Shown piece after piece: positions 45,073 to 54,831 of a stretch of 64,000 bases of DNA. Source of the stretch: Aquirufa rosea (GTDB taxonomy: Bacteria; Bacteroidota; Bacteroidia; Cytophagales; Spirosomataceae); assembly GCF_004118285.1 (NCBI RefSeq), contig NZ_SDHY01000003.1, forward strand, positions 124,001-188,000, given 5' to 3'. Each line of letters starts with the position of its first letter. Position 1 is the first letter of the stretch. Position numbers and translations under genes: made by a program. The notes below the pieces were generated by a model. The model made no database searches. It saw nothing but the letters and a program-made list of their open reading frames with translations, and was not told the DNA's origin.

Positions 45073-47478
45073 TTAATTTCTAGGTGGTTTTCCACCGTTT
45101 AAAAGACTACTGATACGTTCTAAGGTTTTCTTTTCACCAGAAAGTGATAAAAAGGCTTCCCTTTCTAGGTCAAGCAAGTATTGTTCTGTGACCATTTGAG
45201 GACTATCTAAATCACCTCCGCAAATGGCATATGCCAATTTGTTGGCAATTAGAGCATCATGGTCGGAAATATAATTTCCCATTTTCATGCTGAAAATACC
45301 TGCTTTAAACAAGGCTAAACCTTGTTTACCCTCCACCCAAACATCAGAGCGCTGTTGCTTTTGAACATATCCTGCATCAGCCAAGGCAAGTGCCTCTTTT
45401 TTGGCTTCTGCAATTAATTGGCTACGATTCAGTACGATTCGGTCAAATGGACGTAGGTAGTTCATTTCTTTTGCCTCATAAGCAGAGGTACTTACTTTGG
45501 CAGTTGCAATGTTCATGAAAGCTTGCTGTAGTCGGTTTAGTTCTACGTCTCCCGCCTGACGGGCATCTCCCATGCGCATCGCCATTTCTTTCGTTCCTCC
45601 ACCTGCAGGGATTAGGCCAACTCCTACTTCTACTAATCCCATGTAGGTCTCTGCATGAGCCACCAATTTGTCGGCATGTAAACTAATTTCACATCCACCG
45701 CCTAGGGCTAGGGTATGCGGAGCCACCACCACCGGAATGGATGAATAGCGCACGCGCATCATGGTATTTTGGAATACAGCAATCATATTATTGACTTCGT
45801 CAAACTCTTGATTGGCTGCAAACATGAATAGCATTCCTAAGTTGGCACCAGCTGAGAAGGCTTCAACACCCTCATTACCAATCACTAATCCTCGGTAATT
45901 TTTTTCTGCCAGGTCAATGGCTTTTTGGACTCCTTCCAAAACTCCTTGTCCCATCGTATTCATTTTGGAATGAAATTCCAGGCAAATAATATCATCCCCC
46001 AAATCCACGATAGTCGCATCATCATTTTGATATACTACCTTCTCTGGTTTCAGCGTAGATAGGAAGATTTGATTTTCAATTCCCTCAATAGCACGGTAAT
46101 TTTTGGAAACGATATCGTAATAAAGTCGTTTTCCGCCTTCATTTTTATAGAAGCTAGTAAAGCCTTTTTCGAGCATTTCCTGCACCCAAGCAGCAGCTTC
46201 CATACCATTCTCACGCATCAAGTCCAATCCTTTTTGAACTCCGATAGCATCCCATGTTTCAAAAATTCCCATTTCCCAACCAAATCCAGCACAAATGGCC
46301 TGGTCAATTTTCACCAAATCATCCGCAATCTCAGGAATACGGTGAGAAGCGTAGCGGAACCCATCTAAAATGGTTCTACGATAAAACTCACCAGCTAAAT
46401 CTTTTCCAGCTAACAACACTTCAAAACGCTTTGGAAGGGCATCGATGGCCTTAGAGCGATCCAATGTTTCAAAGGAAAATTTTTGTGCAGGTCGGTATTC
46501 AAATGTTTGTAAATCAAGACTTAGGATCTCGGTTTTACCTTGGGCATTTTTTGTCTTTTTGTAAAAACCTTGTCCCGTTTTATCTCCTAGCCACTTATTT
46601 TCCATGAGTTTTTGAAGCATCTTTGGAAGTACGAAGATGTCTTTACTCTCATCGTTAGTTAGGGCTTTATGTAAATTATTAGCTACATGAACTGTAGTAT
46701 CCAATCCCACCACATCAGACAAACGGAAAGTACCCGATTTAGGACGACCTACTACCTTGGATGTCAATTTGTCCACTTGCTCCACTGTTAAACCCAATTC
46801 TTCTACCACTTTCATGGTTTGCATCATGGAATATACTCCGACGCGATTCGCGATGAATGCAGGAGTATCTTTACATAAGACCGTGGTTTTACCTAAGTTG
46901 GTTTGACCAAATTTTAGTAAAAATTGAATGACGTGAGGAGAAGTTTGTGGAGTCGGAATAATCTCTAACAAACGCAAATACCTCGGAGGATTAAAGAAGT
47001 GTGTTCCACAAAAATGCTTTTGGAAGTCCTCACTTCGGCCTTCCGACATCAAATGAATCGGAATACCAGAGGTATTAGAGCTAATTAAAGTTCCTTTCGT
47101 TCTAATAGCATCAACTTTTTCGAACAAAGATTTTTTGATTTCTAAATTTTCCACGATAACCTCCATAATCCAATCCGCCGAAGCGATATCGGAAAGGTTA
47201 TCATCAAAATTTCCCAGTTTTATGCGCTTCGCAAAGTCAGACACATACAGTGAGGCTGGTTTAGATTTCAAGGTTTGTTGAAAAGCTAAGTTAACAATCC
47301 GGTTTTTGACGGCGGGATGTGTCAAGCTCAGTCCTTTGGCGGTTTCCTCGGCGGTTAGTTCTTTAGGGGCAATGTCCAACAATAACACATCAACGCCAAT
47401 ATTGGCAAAGTGACATGCAATTCGTGAACCCATGATGCCTGAACCTAAAATGGCAACTTTTTTGATCGAACGATTCAT
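45073..47478 (-). CDS. 3-hydroxyacyl-CoA dehydrogenase / enoyl-CoA hydratase (FadN-type)
   Basis: This 801-residue bifunctional protein handles two steps of beta-oxidation. The order of domains is dehydrogenase first (NAD fold at VAILGSGIMGSRIACHFANIG, residues 8-28, then FCGTHFFNPPRYLRLLEIIPT) and hydratase last (about 520-700, with EAFSAGANLGM and ALGGGCEISLHADKLVAHAETYMGLVEVGVGLIPAGGG). That is the reverse of E. coli FadB/FadJ and matches Bacillus FadN. It forms an operon with fadA (15-nt gap), so the two supply three beta-oxidation steps; the acyl-CoA dehydrogenase is elsewhere. Confidence 0.93.
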   Translation of the reverse strand: MNRSIKKVAILGSGIMGSRIACHFANIGVDVLLLDIAPKELTAEETAKGLSLTHPAVKNRIVNLAFQQTLKSKPASLYVSDFAKRIKLGNFDDNLSDIASADWIMEVIVENLEIKKSLFEKVDAIRTKGTLISSNTSGIPIHLMSEGRSEDFQKHFCGTHFFNPPRYLRLLEIIPTPQTSPHVIQFLLKFGQTNLGKTTVLCKDTPAFIANRVGVYSMMQTMKVVEELGLTVEQVDKLTSKVVGRPKSGTFRLSDVVGLDTTVHVANNLHKALTNDESKDIFVLPKMLQKLMENKWLGDKTGQGFYKKTKNAQGKTEILSLDLQTFEYRPAQKFSFETLDRSKAIDALPKRFEVLLAGKDLAGEFYRRTILDGFRYASHRIPEIADDLVKIDQAICAGFGWEMGIFETWDAIGVQKGLDLMRENGMEAAAWVQEMLEKGFTSFYKNEGGKRLYYDIVSKNYRAIEGIENQIFLSTLKPEKVVYQNDDATIVDLGDDIICLEFHSKMNTMGQGVLEGVQKAIDLAEKNYRGLVIGNEGVEAFSAGANLGMLFMFAANQEFDEVNNMIAVFQNTMMRVRYSSIPVVVAPHTLALGGGCEISLHADKLVAHAETYMGLVEVGVGLIPAGGGTKEMAMRMGDARQAGDVELNRLQQAFMNIATAKVSTSAYEAKEMNYLRPFDRIVLNRSQLIAEAKKEALALADAGYVQKQQRSDVWVEGKQGLALFKAGIFSMKMGNYISDHDALIANKLAYAICGGDLDSPQMVTEQYLLDLEREAFLSLSGEKKTLERISSLLNGGKPPRN

Positions 47479-47512
47479 TTGAATGATTGTTTTTATTAAA
47501 AACGAAAGCGCG

Positions 47513-47544
47513 TAAAGTTAATTAAATTTTGAAATGTTATGCAA
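47513..47544 (-). promoter_or_regulatory. Candidate promoter of the fadN-fadA operon
   Basis: On the minus strand TTG (47544-47542) is followed after 21 nt by TAACTTTA (47520-47513), one base from TAnnTTTG. The start codon at 47478 is about 30 nt downstream of the expected transcription start. Confidence 0.45.
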
Positions 47545-47586
47545 GCATACTAATTTTTTTTGATAAAAAAATCTACCCTTCCGCTA

Positions 47587-47619
47587 AACCTCAACAGCGT
47601 TTTAAACGCTGTCGAGGTT
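47587..47619. repeat. 33-nt palindromic repeat, copy 4 (half-sites swapped)
   Basis: Here the half-sites are in the opposite order: AACCTCAACAGCGTT, spacer TTA, then AACGCTGTCGAGGTT. The 33-nt length and TNA spacer are unchanged. One A-C mismatch is present. It lies 17 nt beyond the 3' end of gcvP on the minus strand. Confidence 0.9.
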
Positions 47620-47636
47620 AACGAAAAAATAAAAAA

Positions 47637-50519
47637 TTATTGCTCCATATAACTGGTAATAGGTTCGCAAGCACAGATTAAGTTGCGATCACCATAGGCC
47701 GAATCAATGCGAGAAACGCTTGGCCAGAATTTATTTGATTTCACATAAGCTAATGGGAATACGGCCTTCTCTCTGCTATAAGGTCGATTCCATTCGCCCA
47801 CTAACACTACGCTTTGTGTGTGCGGAGCATTTTTAAGCACATTGTTTGATTTATCGGCCAACCCATCTTCAATTTCTTGAATTTCAGCACGAATACTCAA
47901 CAAAGCATCGCAGAAACGATCTAACTCCTCCTTATTTTCTGATTCAGTAGGTTCAATCATAAGGGTACCTGCCACAGGGAAAGATAAGGTAGGAGCATGG
48001 AATCCATAATCCATTAATCTTTTGGCAATATCTTCGGCCTCAATACCTGCACTTGCCTTGAACGGTCTACAATCGACAATCATTTCATGGGCACAGCGAC
48101 CTTGTGAACCTGTGTATAAAATGTTGAATTTAGTTTCTAAACGAGCTTTGATGTAATTGGCATTTAAAATGGCCGTCTCAGTAGCTCTTGTTAAACCTTC
48201 GCCACCCATCATGGCGATGTAGGCATAGGAAATTGCTAGAATACTCGCCGAACCCACTGGGCCCGCAGAAACTGCTCCATGGCTATCAGCCTCAACAGAG
48301 TCGGTCATGACATGGCCTGGTAAAAATGGTACTAATTGCTTAGCAACGCCAATTGGACCCATGCCTGGACCACCTCCACCGTGAGGGATACAGAAAGTCT
48401 TGTGTAAGTTCAAGTGGCAAACATCCGCTCCAATGGTAGCTGGAGAGGTCAAACCCACTTGAGCGTTCATGTTCGCCCCATCCATATATACTTGACCTCC
48501 ATTTTCATGAATGATCGCACAGATTTCTTTGATGGATTCTTCAAATACACCGTGGGTACTTGGATATGTTACCATCAAACAAGCTAAATCATCCTTGTGT
48601 TCAATGGCTTTGGCACGAAGTTGTTCTACATCTATGTTTCCGTTGGCATCACAACCTGTCACAATAACCTTCATGCCTGCCATCACCGCAGAGGCTGGGT
48701 TGGTACCATGTGCTGATGAAGGAATCAAGGCCACATTACGATGAGATTCACCTCTGGATGCGTGGTAAGCACGAATCACCATAAGTCCCGCGTATTCTCC
48801 TTGTGCACCTGAATTGGGTTGCATAGACATCGCTGCAAATCCCGTGATTTCGCACAACCAGTCATTTAATTCCATGATAAGTCTTTGGTAGCCTCTCGTC
48901 TGACTAGCTGGAGCGAATGGGTGAATTTTGCCGAGCTCAGGCCAGGTCACCGGAATCATCTCGGTGGTGGCATTTAATTTCATGGTACAAGATCCCAAGG
49001 AAATCATGGAGTGTACCATGGATAGGTCTTTTGCCTCCAATGATTTCAAATAGCGCAACATGCCATGCTCGGAATGATAACGATTGAATACATCATGGGT
49101 TAAAAAAGCACTTTGACGAGTCAATTTAGCCGGTATTTTCCAGCTAATACTCATTTCCTCGCCTAAAATACCTTGCATTTTCACGCGTTGGAAGAAACTT
49201 AAAATTTCTACCACATCCTCTTCTTGAGTAGTCTCATCTAAGGAGATACTCAATTTGGAGTTGTCGTTTCTAAAGTAACGGAAGTTTCTTTCTGCCGCCT
49301 CAGCCATTTCTCTAATCTCTTCCGTGTATTCACCTGTGATAACAGTGATGGTATCAAAGTGCTGGGTATTTTCTAGGTTAAAACCAAGTTTTTGTACACC
49401 CGCCGCCAAAAGTTCTGTCAAACCGTAAATTTTGGTGGCTTTCTTTTTCAATTCTTCTGGACCATGATAAATCGCATATGCGGCCGCCATAATCGATAAA
49501 AGTACTTGGGCTGTACAAATGTTGGAAGTAGCTTTCTCTCTTCTAATATGTTGTTCACGGGTTTGAAGTGCCATACGTAAAGCCCTATTGCCTTCCGCAT
49601 CTACGGACACCCCGATGATTCTACCTGGAATATTTCTTTTGTATTTTTCTTTAGTAGCAAAGAAAGCAGCATGTGGACCACCAAAACCCATGGGTACGCC
49701 AAAACGTTGAGAGCTTCCCACGACTACATCTGCACCCATCTCGCCCGGAGGAGTCAATAAGGTCAAGGCTAATAAATCTGCCGCCACTACTACCTGAAGT
49801 CCATTCTCTTTAGCAGCTTCAATCAGTGATGTATAATCAAATACCTCTCCATTGCTGGCAGGGTACTGTAAAACGATGGCATAGTATTTGGGATCCGTTA
49901 CGTCCATTTGTGCATGATCTCCTACTACTACTTCTATGCCTAGAGGTTCCGCCCTCGTTTTGATTACATCAATAGTTTGAGGTAAACAAAGTTCAGAAAC
50001 GAAGATGGATTCTGCCTCATTTTTCTCCGCAGGTCTTTGGCCATGTAGCATGGTCATGGCTTCAGCCGCTGCAGTACCTTCATCTAATAGAGAAGCATTG
50101 GCAATTTCCATTCCTGTCAAGTCAATGATCATGGTCTGGTAATTCAATAGCATCTCCAATCTACCCTGAGCAATTTCCGCCTGGTAGGGTGTATAAGCAG
50201 TATACCAAGCTGGATTTTCTAGAATATTTCTTAAAATGACAGATGGAACTATCGTATCATAGTATCCTAATCCAATATGGCTTTTGAACAGTTTATTTTG
50301 ACCCATGATTTGTTTGAAATCGCGTAGAAATTCAAACTCGGTTTTTGGGTTAGGTAAACGTAATCCTTGAGCTAATCGAATTTTTTCAGGAACAGTTTGT
50401 TGAATTAAAGTAGGAAGACTGTCTGCGCCAATAGTCTGTAACATGGCAGCAATATCAGCTGGATTTGAATTGTTGTGACGCAATGAAAAATCCTCCCTGT
50501 ACTTAAAATTGGGGATCAT
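47637..50519 (-). CDS. gcvP: Glycine decarboxylase (aminomethyl-transferring), P protein
   Basis: GcvP is the PLP subunit of the glycine cleavage system, which decarboxylates glycine and passes the aminomethyl group to GcvH. The 960-residue, single-chain form is complete, with N-terminal [66 protein letters not shown], and the PLP-lysine motif [23 protein letters not shown] in the second half. Partner genes (gcvT, gcvH) are not in the window. A partial half-site of the repeat (AACGCTGT at about 50548) occurs just upstream, possibly by chance. Confidence 0.96.
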   Translation of the reverse strand: MIPNFKYREDFSLRHNNSNPADIAAMLQTIGADSLPTLIQQTVPEKIRLAQGLRLPNPKTEFEFLRDFKQIMGQNKLFKSHIGLGYYDTIVPSVILRNILENPAWYTAYTPYQAEIAQGRLEMLLNYQTMIIDLTGMEIANASLLDEGTAAAEAMTMLHGQRPAEKNEAESIFVSELCLPQTIDVIKTRAEPLGIEVVVGDHAQMDVTDPKYYAIVLQYPASNGEVFDYTSLIEAAKENGLQVVVAADLLALTLLTPPGEMGADVVVGSSQRFGVPMGFGGPHAAFFATKEKYKRNIPGRIIGVSVDAEGNRALRMALQTREQHIRREKATSNICTAQVLLSIMAAAYAIYHGPEELKKKATKIYGLTELLAAGVQKLGFNLENTQHFDTITVITGEYTEEIREMAEAAERNFRYFRNDNSKLSISLDETTQEEDVVEILSFFQRVKMQGILGEEMSISWKIPAKLTRQSAFLTHDVFNRYHSEHGMLRYLKSLEAKDLSMVHSMISLGSCTMKLNATTEMIPVTWPELGKIHPFAPASQTRGYQRLIMELNDWLCEITGFAAMSMQPNSGAQGEYAGLMVIRAYHASRGESHRNVALIPSSAHGTNPASAVMAGMKVIVTGCDANGNIDVEQLRAKAIEHKDDLACLMVTYPSTHGVFEESIKEICAIIHENGGQVYMDGANMNAQVGLTSPATIGADVCHLNLHKTFCIPHGGGGPGMGPIGVAKQLVPFLPGHVMTDSVEADSHGAVSAGPVGSASILAISYAYIAMMGGEGLTRATETAILNANYIKARLETKFNILYTGSQGRCAHEMIVDCRPFKASAGIEAEDIAKRLMDYGFHAPTLSFPVAGTLMIEPTESENKEELDRFCDALLSIRAEIQEIEDGLADKSNNVLKNAPHTQSVVLVGEWNRPYSREKAVFPLAYVKSNKFWPSVSRIDSAYGDRNLICACEPITSYMEQ

Positions 50520-50623
50520 AGGATGAAGGCGAAAATTGTGTAAAAAAACGCTGTAAAATTAATCTTTTTATGGGATTTATTTTTCAATTCTTATCTTGCA
50601 AGCTCAATTTTTTCCTCAACAAA

Positions 50624-52225
50624 ATGAAAAAGACTTACTATTCGGTTTTAGCACTTTTTTTGGTCGCTAAACTTATTCCTTTGAGCTTATTAGCTCAGTC
50701 TAATCCAGTCCCTTATGCCTATACGATTAAGGCAGAAGAATTAAAAAAACATTTGACATTTATAGCTTCGGATAGTCTGAAGGGTAGAAATACAGGTTCA
50801 GCTGAACAAAAAGTGGCTGCCAATTATATCGCGAATCATTTTAAGGCTGTAGGCCTAGCTCCTGTTCAGGGTAGTTATTTCCAAAAAGTGGATTTAGTCA
50901 ATCGTGCATGGACTACCGTACAAGCACAGATCAAAGGTAAGAGCTATGCTTACATGACGGACTTTATGGCTTATGCCCTTGCCCCAGTAGCCGCTGGTAC
51001 CAAATCTCCTGCTGTTTTTGCGGGATATGGTGTTCAGCAAGGTGCCTTCAATGATTTTGATAAATTGAAAGCCAAAGGTGCTATGGTGGTGGTATTTGAC
51101 GGAGAAGTAAAAGACCAAGCAGGCAATTATGTGTTATCTGGTTCTAAAGATCCTTCCGCTTTTGGTAAAGCTACTGGCTGGAGAGAGAAAGTGAAATTGG
51201 CTAAAGCAGCTGGAGCCAAAGGTTTAATCGTGATTACTGATAAAGACGAGAAGTCATTCAGCACGCAGCTTAGTCAGCGCCAAGCTATGATGAAGCGTTT
51301 TGGAAATGAGCGCATGGTTTTCAAAGAAGATACTCAAAATAAAGATGCTGAATTCCCTGTTTTGTTGGTTTCTGCTTCCATGGCCGCTCAATTATTAGGT
51401 ACTGATGTAGCGGCTTTAGAAGCTTACAAATTAAAAGTTTCTACTGAGAAAAAGTCGGTAGCTACTAAATTCAAACCAGGCATAATCGACTTGAAAATTG
51501 AGAGTACCGAAACTCCAGTGGATACTTACAATGTGGTGGGTTATTTGGAAGGTACTGATAAAAAATCGGAGGTAGTGATTATTACTGCTCACTACGATCA
51601 CATTGGGGTTTCATCAGATGGCCGAATCAATAATGGAGCGAATGATGATGGTTCAGGTACAGTAATAGTGATGGAATTAGCGGAGGCATTTGGAAAGGCG
51701 GCTGCTGAGGGACATCGTCCACGCAGAAGTATTTTGTTTATGACCGTGACTGGTGAAGAAAAAGGATTGTTAGGATCTGAGTATTATTCCAACCATCCTT
51801 TATTCCCATTGGAAAACACGGTGTGTGACTTGAATATTGATATGGTGGGTCGTCACGATGATGACCATATTGGCAAGCCTGATTACATTTATGAAATTGG
51901 TTCAGATAAATTGTCCTCTCATTTGAGAGCAATTTTGGAAGATCAAAATAAGAAGCACATTGGTTTAGAGTTGGATTATAAATACAATGATCCAAATGAT
52001 CCTAACCGTTTTTATTATCGTTCTGACCATTACAATTTTGCAAAGCATAAAATTCCGGTGGCATTTTTCTTTAATGGTGTACACGAAGATTACCACCAGC
52101 CAGGTGATGATGTAGAGAAAATAGAATTTGATCAAATTCAAAAGGTGGGTCGTTTAGTATTCTATATGGCCTGGGAGATTTCCAACAGAGAGCAACGTTT
52201 ACCTGTTGATTCAAACAAACCTTAA
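50624..52225 (+). CDS. M28-family zinc aminopeptidase with PA domain, exported
   Basis: From the ATG at 50624 the protein is 533 aa with a signal peptide (MKKTYYSVLALFLVAKLIPLSLLAQ). The M28 metal-site motifs are ITAHYDHIGV (His, Asp), NNGANDDGSGTVIVMELAEA (bridging Asp), TGEEKGLLGSEYY (catalytic Glu and Glu ligand), NIDMVGR (Asp) and a C-terminal SDHYNFAKHKIPVAFFFNGVH (His). A PA-type domain occupies about residues 110-240, between the first helix and the catalytic parts. The longer start at 50570 precedes the signal peptide by 18 residues and is unlikely. It is divergent from gcvP and followed by a strong terminator. Peptide substrate unknown. Confidence 0.9.
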   Translation: MKKTYYSVLALFLVAKLIPLSLLAQSNPVPYAYTIKAEELKKHLTFIASDSLKGRNTGSAEQKVAANYIANHFKAVGLAPVQGSYFQKVDLVNRAWTTVQAQIKGKSYAYMTDFMAYALAPVAAGTKSPAVFAGYGVQQGAFNDFDKLKAKGAMVVVFDGEVKDQAGNYVLSGSKDPSAFGKATGWREKVKLAKAAGAKGLIVITDKDEKSFSTQLSQRQAMMKRFGNERMVFKEDTQNKDAEFPVLLVSASMAAQLLGTDVAALEAYKLKVSTEKKSVATKFKPGIIDLKIESTETPVDTYNVVGYLEGTDKKSEVVIITAHYDHIGVSSDGRINNGANDDGSGTVIVMELAEAFGKAAAEGHRPRRSILFMTVTGEEKGLLGSEYYSNHPLFPLENTVCDLNIDMVGRHDDDHIGKPDYIYEIGSDKLSSHLRAILEDQNKKHIGLELDYKYNDPNDPNRFYYRSDHYNFAKHKIPVAFFFNGVHEDYHQPGDDVEKIEFDQIQKVGRLVFYMAWEISNREQRLPVDSNKP

Positions 52226-52241
52226 TAAAACTTAGACCATG

Positions 52242-52268
52242 AAAAAGCCCCGATTTTGGGGCTTTTTT
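52242..52268. terminator. Bidirectional terminator after the M28 peptidase
   Basis: AAAAAGCCCC pairs with GGGGCTTTTTT over a 6-nt loop (GATTTT), with T- and A-tracts on both sides. It separates the M28 peptidase and the converging DUF4954 gene. Confidence 0.93.
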
Positions 52269-52282
52269 GTTGGCAAGTATTC

Positions 52283-54436
52283 TTATAGCATATTGGAAAT
52301 TTTCTCCACAAAGGCCTCATGTTTTTTTTGAGCCTGAAGAATGAAGTCATTTTCTTTCCAATTTCCGATAACCTGCTCCATTTCTTTTTGATTATGGTAC
52401 ATGGCTTGTCGGAATGGATCTTGGAAATCTTTTGCTCTAGATTGGGCAATACCCTCCGAAATCCAAGCCGATACTTCCAGCGCTTTGGATTTCCATGTTT
52501 TTATAAATGTAGGTTCCTCCAGATTTTCTGGATGAATCATGCTAAGAGTAGATAAAGCATTTTGGAATTTAAGTTCAGGGTAAAGAATCGCCTGATCTGA
52601 ATAAAACTGATGCACCTTACTCCAGCTCTTAATTTTACCTTGACGAATCTGATCTTTTAAATCATTGACCGCTTCGGTCGGAATGAGTTGTCCGCCTAGA
52701 TTTTCCCAGGAAGAAATGCGTTGCTTAGGCATTTGATGAAGTAGCTCCTTTGGAGATTTCTCTGGATTTCTTTCATGAGCAAGTACCCATTCATGGAATG
52801 CGTGGTAATAAATCAAATCCTTGAAAATATGGTAAGCACGATAGGTCTTAGCAATTTTACTTTTACGTTTAGAATTTTCGATTCCACTAACCCAAACATC
52901 CAATGCGACATGTTCATTCGCAGGATTATTCAACCATATTTTCCCAGCTGCTCTTGTCTTTTCAGGCAATGCATCGCCCACCCAGGTTTCCAACAGGGCT
53001 AGAGCATTGATGATTTCATCCATTGTATCAGGTGCTAAGAAATCATATTCCAACAACATGTTTTTGTCGATTCGCTGGTCACGATTGGCAAACTTCCAGG
53101 CATTTCGGGCTAAGGCATACATGTTGTAATGAAACCAATAGGCCGCAATGATTAAAAGTCCACCCGAAGTATCATCATTTCCAATCAGAGAAAAGGGGAG
53201 GGGATTATGGATTTCTGCCGGATAATTTCCCTTGGAAATCAGGTTGAAACTGGCAAACTTGGAGTTGTGCTTTAAACTAATGGAAAGACCAGGCCAAAAA
53301 CCCCGACCGGCTTGTAGTTCACCATCTGCCCCCCGGCTGTTATGATTGGAACCAAGGGTTGCACCTGCTGCCATATTGCTTTGGCCTTTGATGATGGCGG
53401 CACAGAGGAAGGAATTGTTGTGGTGCTGCTCATGAGCAGGAAATATCAGTGCATTTAGTACTTCACAACAAGAAATAGTGGAATTACTTCCCAAAAATGA
53501 GTTAATTAATCGGGCTCCATATTTTAATTGTGAGTGGGAGGCCAAGATAAATCTGACGGCTTTAACCCCGTAAAAAATGCGACATCCTTCATGTATGATT
53601 CCATTGACCAATTCACAGCCTTCGCCTATTTGAGTGTTGGCACCTGGGTAGGAGATGATGGTCAGGTTTTTTAGCTTATTAGCTCCTTTGATATAGGTAT
53701 CGGTGCCCATATTGACATCCTTGATGATGCCAGTATTTTTAATGACGGTTCTATCGCCAATTTGCCCGTAATACCCTCTTTTGGTAGAAAACTCGGCTTG
53801 GGTAAGGGCTTTATATTGAGATTGTAGTACTGCATCATCCCTGTCCTGCGTCCATAAATAGGCGTCCGCTGGGCGCATTCCCACAAAGGGGATAACTTTT
53901 CTGCCCCCGTTTTCATTGCCTAATTCCAACCAAATTCGAATTCGCTCTTCTTCTCCTTCTTTTACTAGTCCATTACCAAATTTAGCAGTAGGTGTGGTAG
54001 CTAGCTCGTTCACCTGTAATATCATGACCTCATTACCTATTTGGTAATGTGATAATAAATTGACTCGGTCAATACTTACATTATCGCCAATATCCGAACT
54101 AATGATAGTACTGTTGTAAATACCTACGGGCATTCTCAAGTTTTTGAATTCCAAATAGACATGTTCCAATACCCCAATTCTATTGAGGCCAAAAAAACGG
54201 CAGTTTTTAATTAGGTGGGGGTTAAAGCCAGGTTTAACTAGCACATTTTTCCAGTTTTCTGCTTCATTGAAATTGGCTTCTAGAATTTCAATTTCTCGGG
54301 TAGTTAAAGATCGATATTCTGCCACATTGATGACTTGATTCCGTAAATCAAATTCGCTTTCCTCGGGGCCTAAATAGGCAGTAGTCACAAATTCGAATCC
54401 CAAAGAGGCGATGGGTTTTTTCTCTATTCGATTCAT
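52283..54436 (-). CDS. DUF4954 protein with hexapeptide-repeat beta-helix
   Basis: This 717-residue protein belongs to the DUF4954 family of Bacteroidota, for which no function is known. The N-terminal 430 residues hold many short I/V/L-rich turns of the left-handed beta-helix type found in acyl- and nucleotidyl-transferases (for example DNVSIDRVNLLSHYQIGNEVMI, NTQIGEGCELVNGIIHEGCRIFYGVKA, STISCCEVLNALIFPAHEQHHNNSFLCAAIIKGQSNMAAG). The last 290 residues are helical and charged. It overlaps the VOC gene by 4 nt and closes a GH130-VOC-DUF4954 operon, so a role in sugar-nucleotide or surface-sugar chemistry is plausible, but this is inference. Confidence 0.85.
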   Translation of the reverse strand: MNRIEKKPIASLGFEFVTTAYLGPEESEFDLRNQVINVAEYRSLTTREIEILEANFNEAENWKNVLVKPGFNPHLIKNCRFFGLNRIGVLEHVYLEFKNLRMPVGIYNSTIISSDIGDNVSIDRVNLLSHYQIGNEVMILQVNELATTPTAKFGNGLVKEGEEERIRIWLELGNENGGRKVIPFVGMRPADAYLWTQDRDDAVLQSQYKALTQAEFSTKRGYYGQIGDRTVIKNTGIIKDVNMGTDTYIKGANKLKNLTIISYPGANTQIGEGCELVNGIIHEGCRIFYGVKAVRFILASHSQLKYGARLINSFLGSNSTISCCEVLNALIFPAHEQHHNNSFLCAAIIKGQSNMAAGATLGSNHNSRGADGELQAGRGFWPGLSISLKHNSKFASFNLISKGNYPAEIHNPLPFSLIGNDDTSGGLLIIAAYWFHYNMYALARNAWKFANRDQRIDKNMLLEYDFLAPDTMDEIINALALLETWVGDALPEKTRAAGKIWLNNPANEHVALDVWVSGIENSKRKSKIAKTYRAYHIFKDLIYYHAFHEWVLAHERNPEKSPKELLHQMPKQRISSWENLGGQLIPTEAVNDLKDQIRQGKIKSWSKVHQFYSDQAILYPELKFQNALSTLSMIHPENLEEPTFIKTWKSKALEVSAWISEGIAQSRAKDFQDPFRQAMYHNQKEMEQVIGNWKENDFILQAQKKHEAFVEKISNML

Positions 54437-54831
54437 CTTTCGTAAAATTCTATGGGTAGATCATCTGGGTCTGAAGTGAAGGTAAAGCGTTTTTGGGTAA
54501 ACTCATCTATGCGGATTTCTTCACATTCAAGCCCTCTCTCTCGTAAAATAGCAACAGTTTCATCTAAATTGCTTACTTCAAATGCCAAATGCCTCAATCC
54601 ACAAGCCTCTGGACGAGAAACTCGGGCAGGAGTTTCAGGGAAGGAAAATAATTCCAAATAGTAAATACCATTAAATTGTAAATCAAGCTTGTAGGAATCC
54701 CGCTCCTTGCGATATACTTCTCGAAGGATTTCAAAGCCCAAAATTTCGGTGTAGAATTGTTTGGAATGAGCGTAATTGGAGCAAATTATTGCTACGTGAT
54801 GTATACCAATTAAGGGGATTTTATTTTGCAT
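54433..54831 (-). CDS. VOC-family metalloprotein (YaeR/GloA2-like)
   Basis: This 132-residue single-domain protein of the vicinal oxygen chelate fold resembles the SMU1112c/YaeR group. GIHHVAIICSNYAHSKQFYTEILGFEI begins the first module, with His11 or His12 as a metal ligand. YLELFSFP, GLRHLAFEV and IEFYE carry the other expected Glu and His ligands. Reactions in this group are mostly unknown; glyoxalase activity is possible but not shown. It starts 1 nt inside the stop of the GH130-like gene (TAATG) and overlaps DUF4954 by 4 nt, so the three are translationally coupled. Confidence 0.85.
   Translation of the reverse strand: MQNKIPLIGIHHVAIICSNYAHSKQFYTEILGFEILREVYRKERDSYKLDLQFNGIYYLELFSFPETPARVSRPEACGLRHLAFEVSNLDETVAILRERGLECEEIRIDEFTQKRFTFTSDPDDLPIEFYER

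Noticed and set aside
50547-50556. AACGCTGT near the gcvP start as another repeat copy
   Set aside because: Only 8 bases match one half-site and there is no partner arm.
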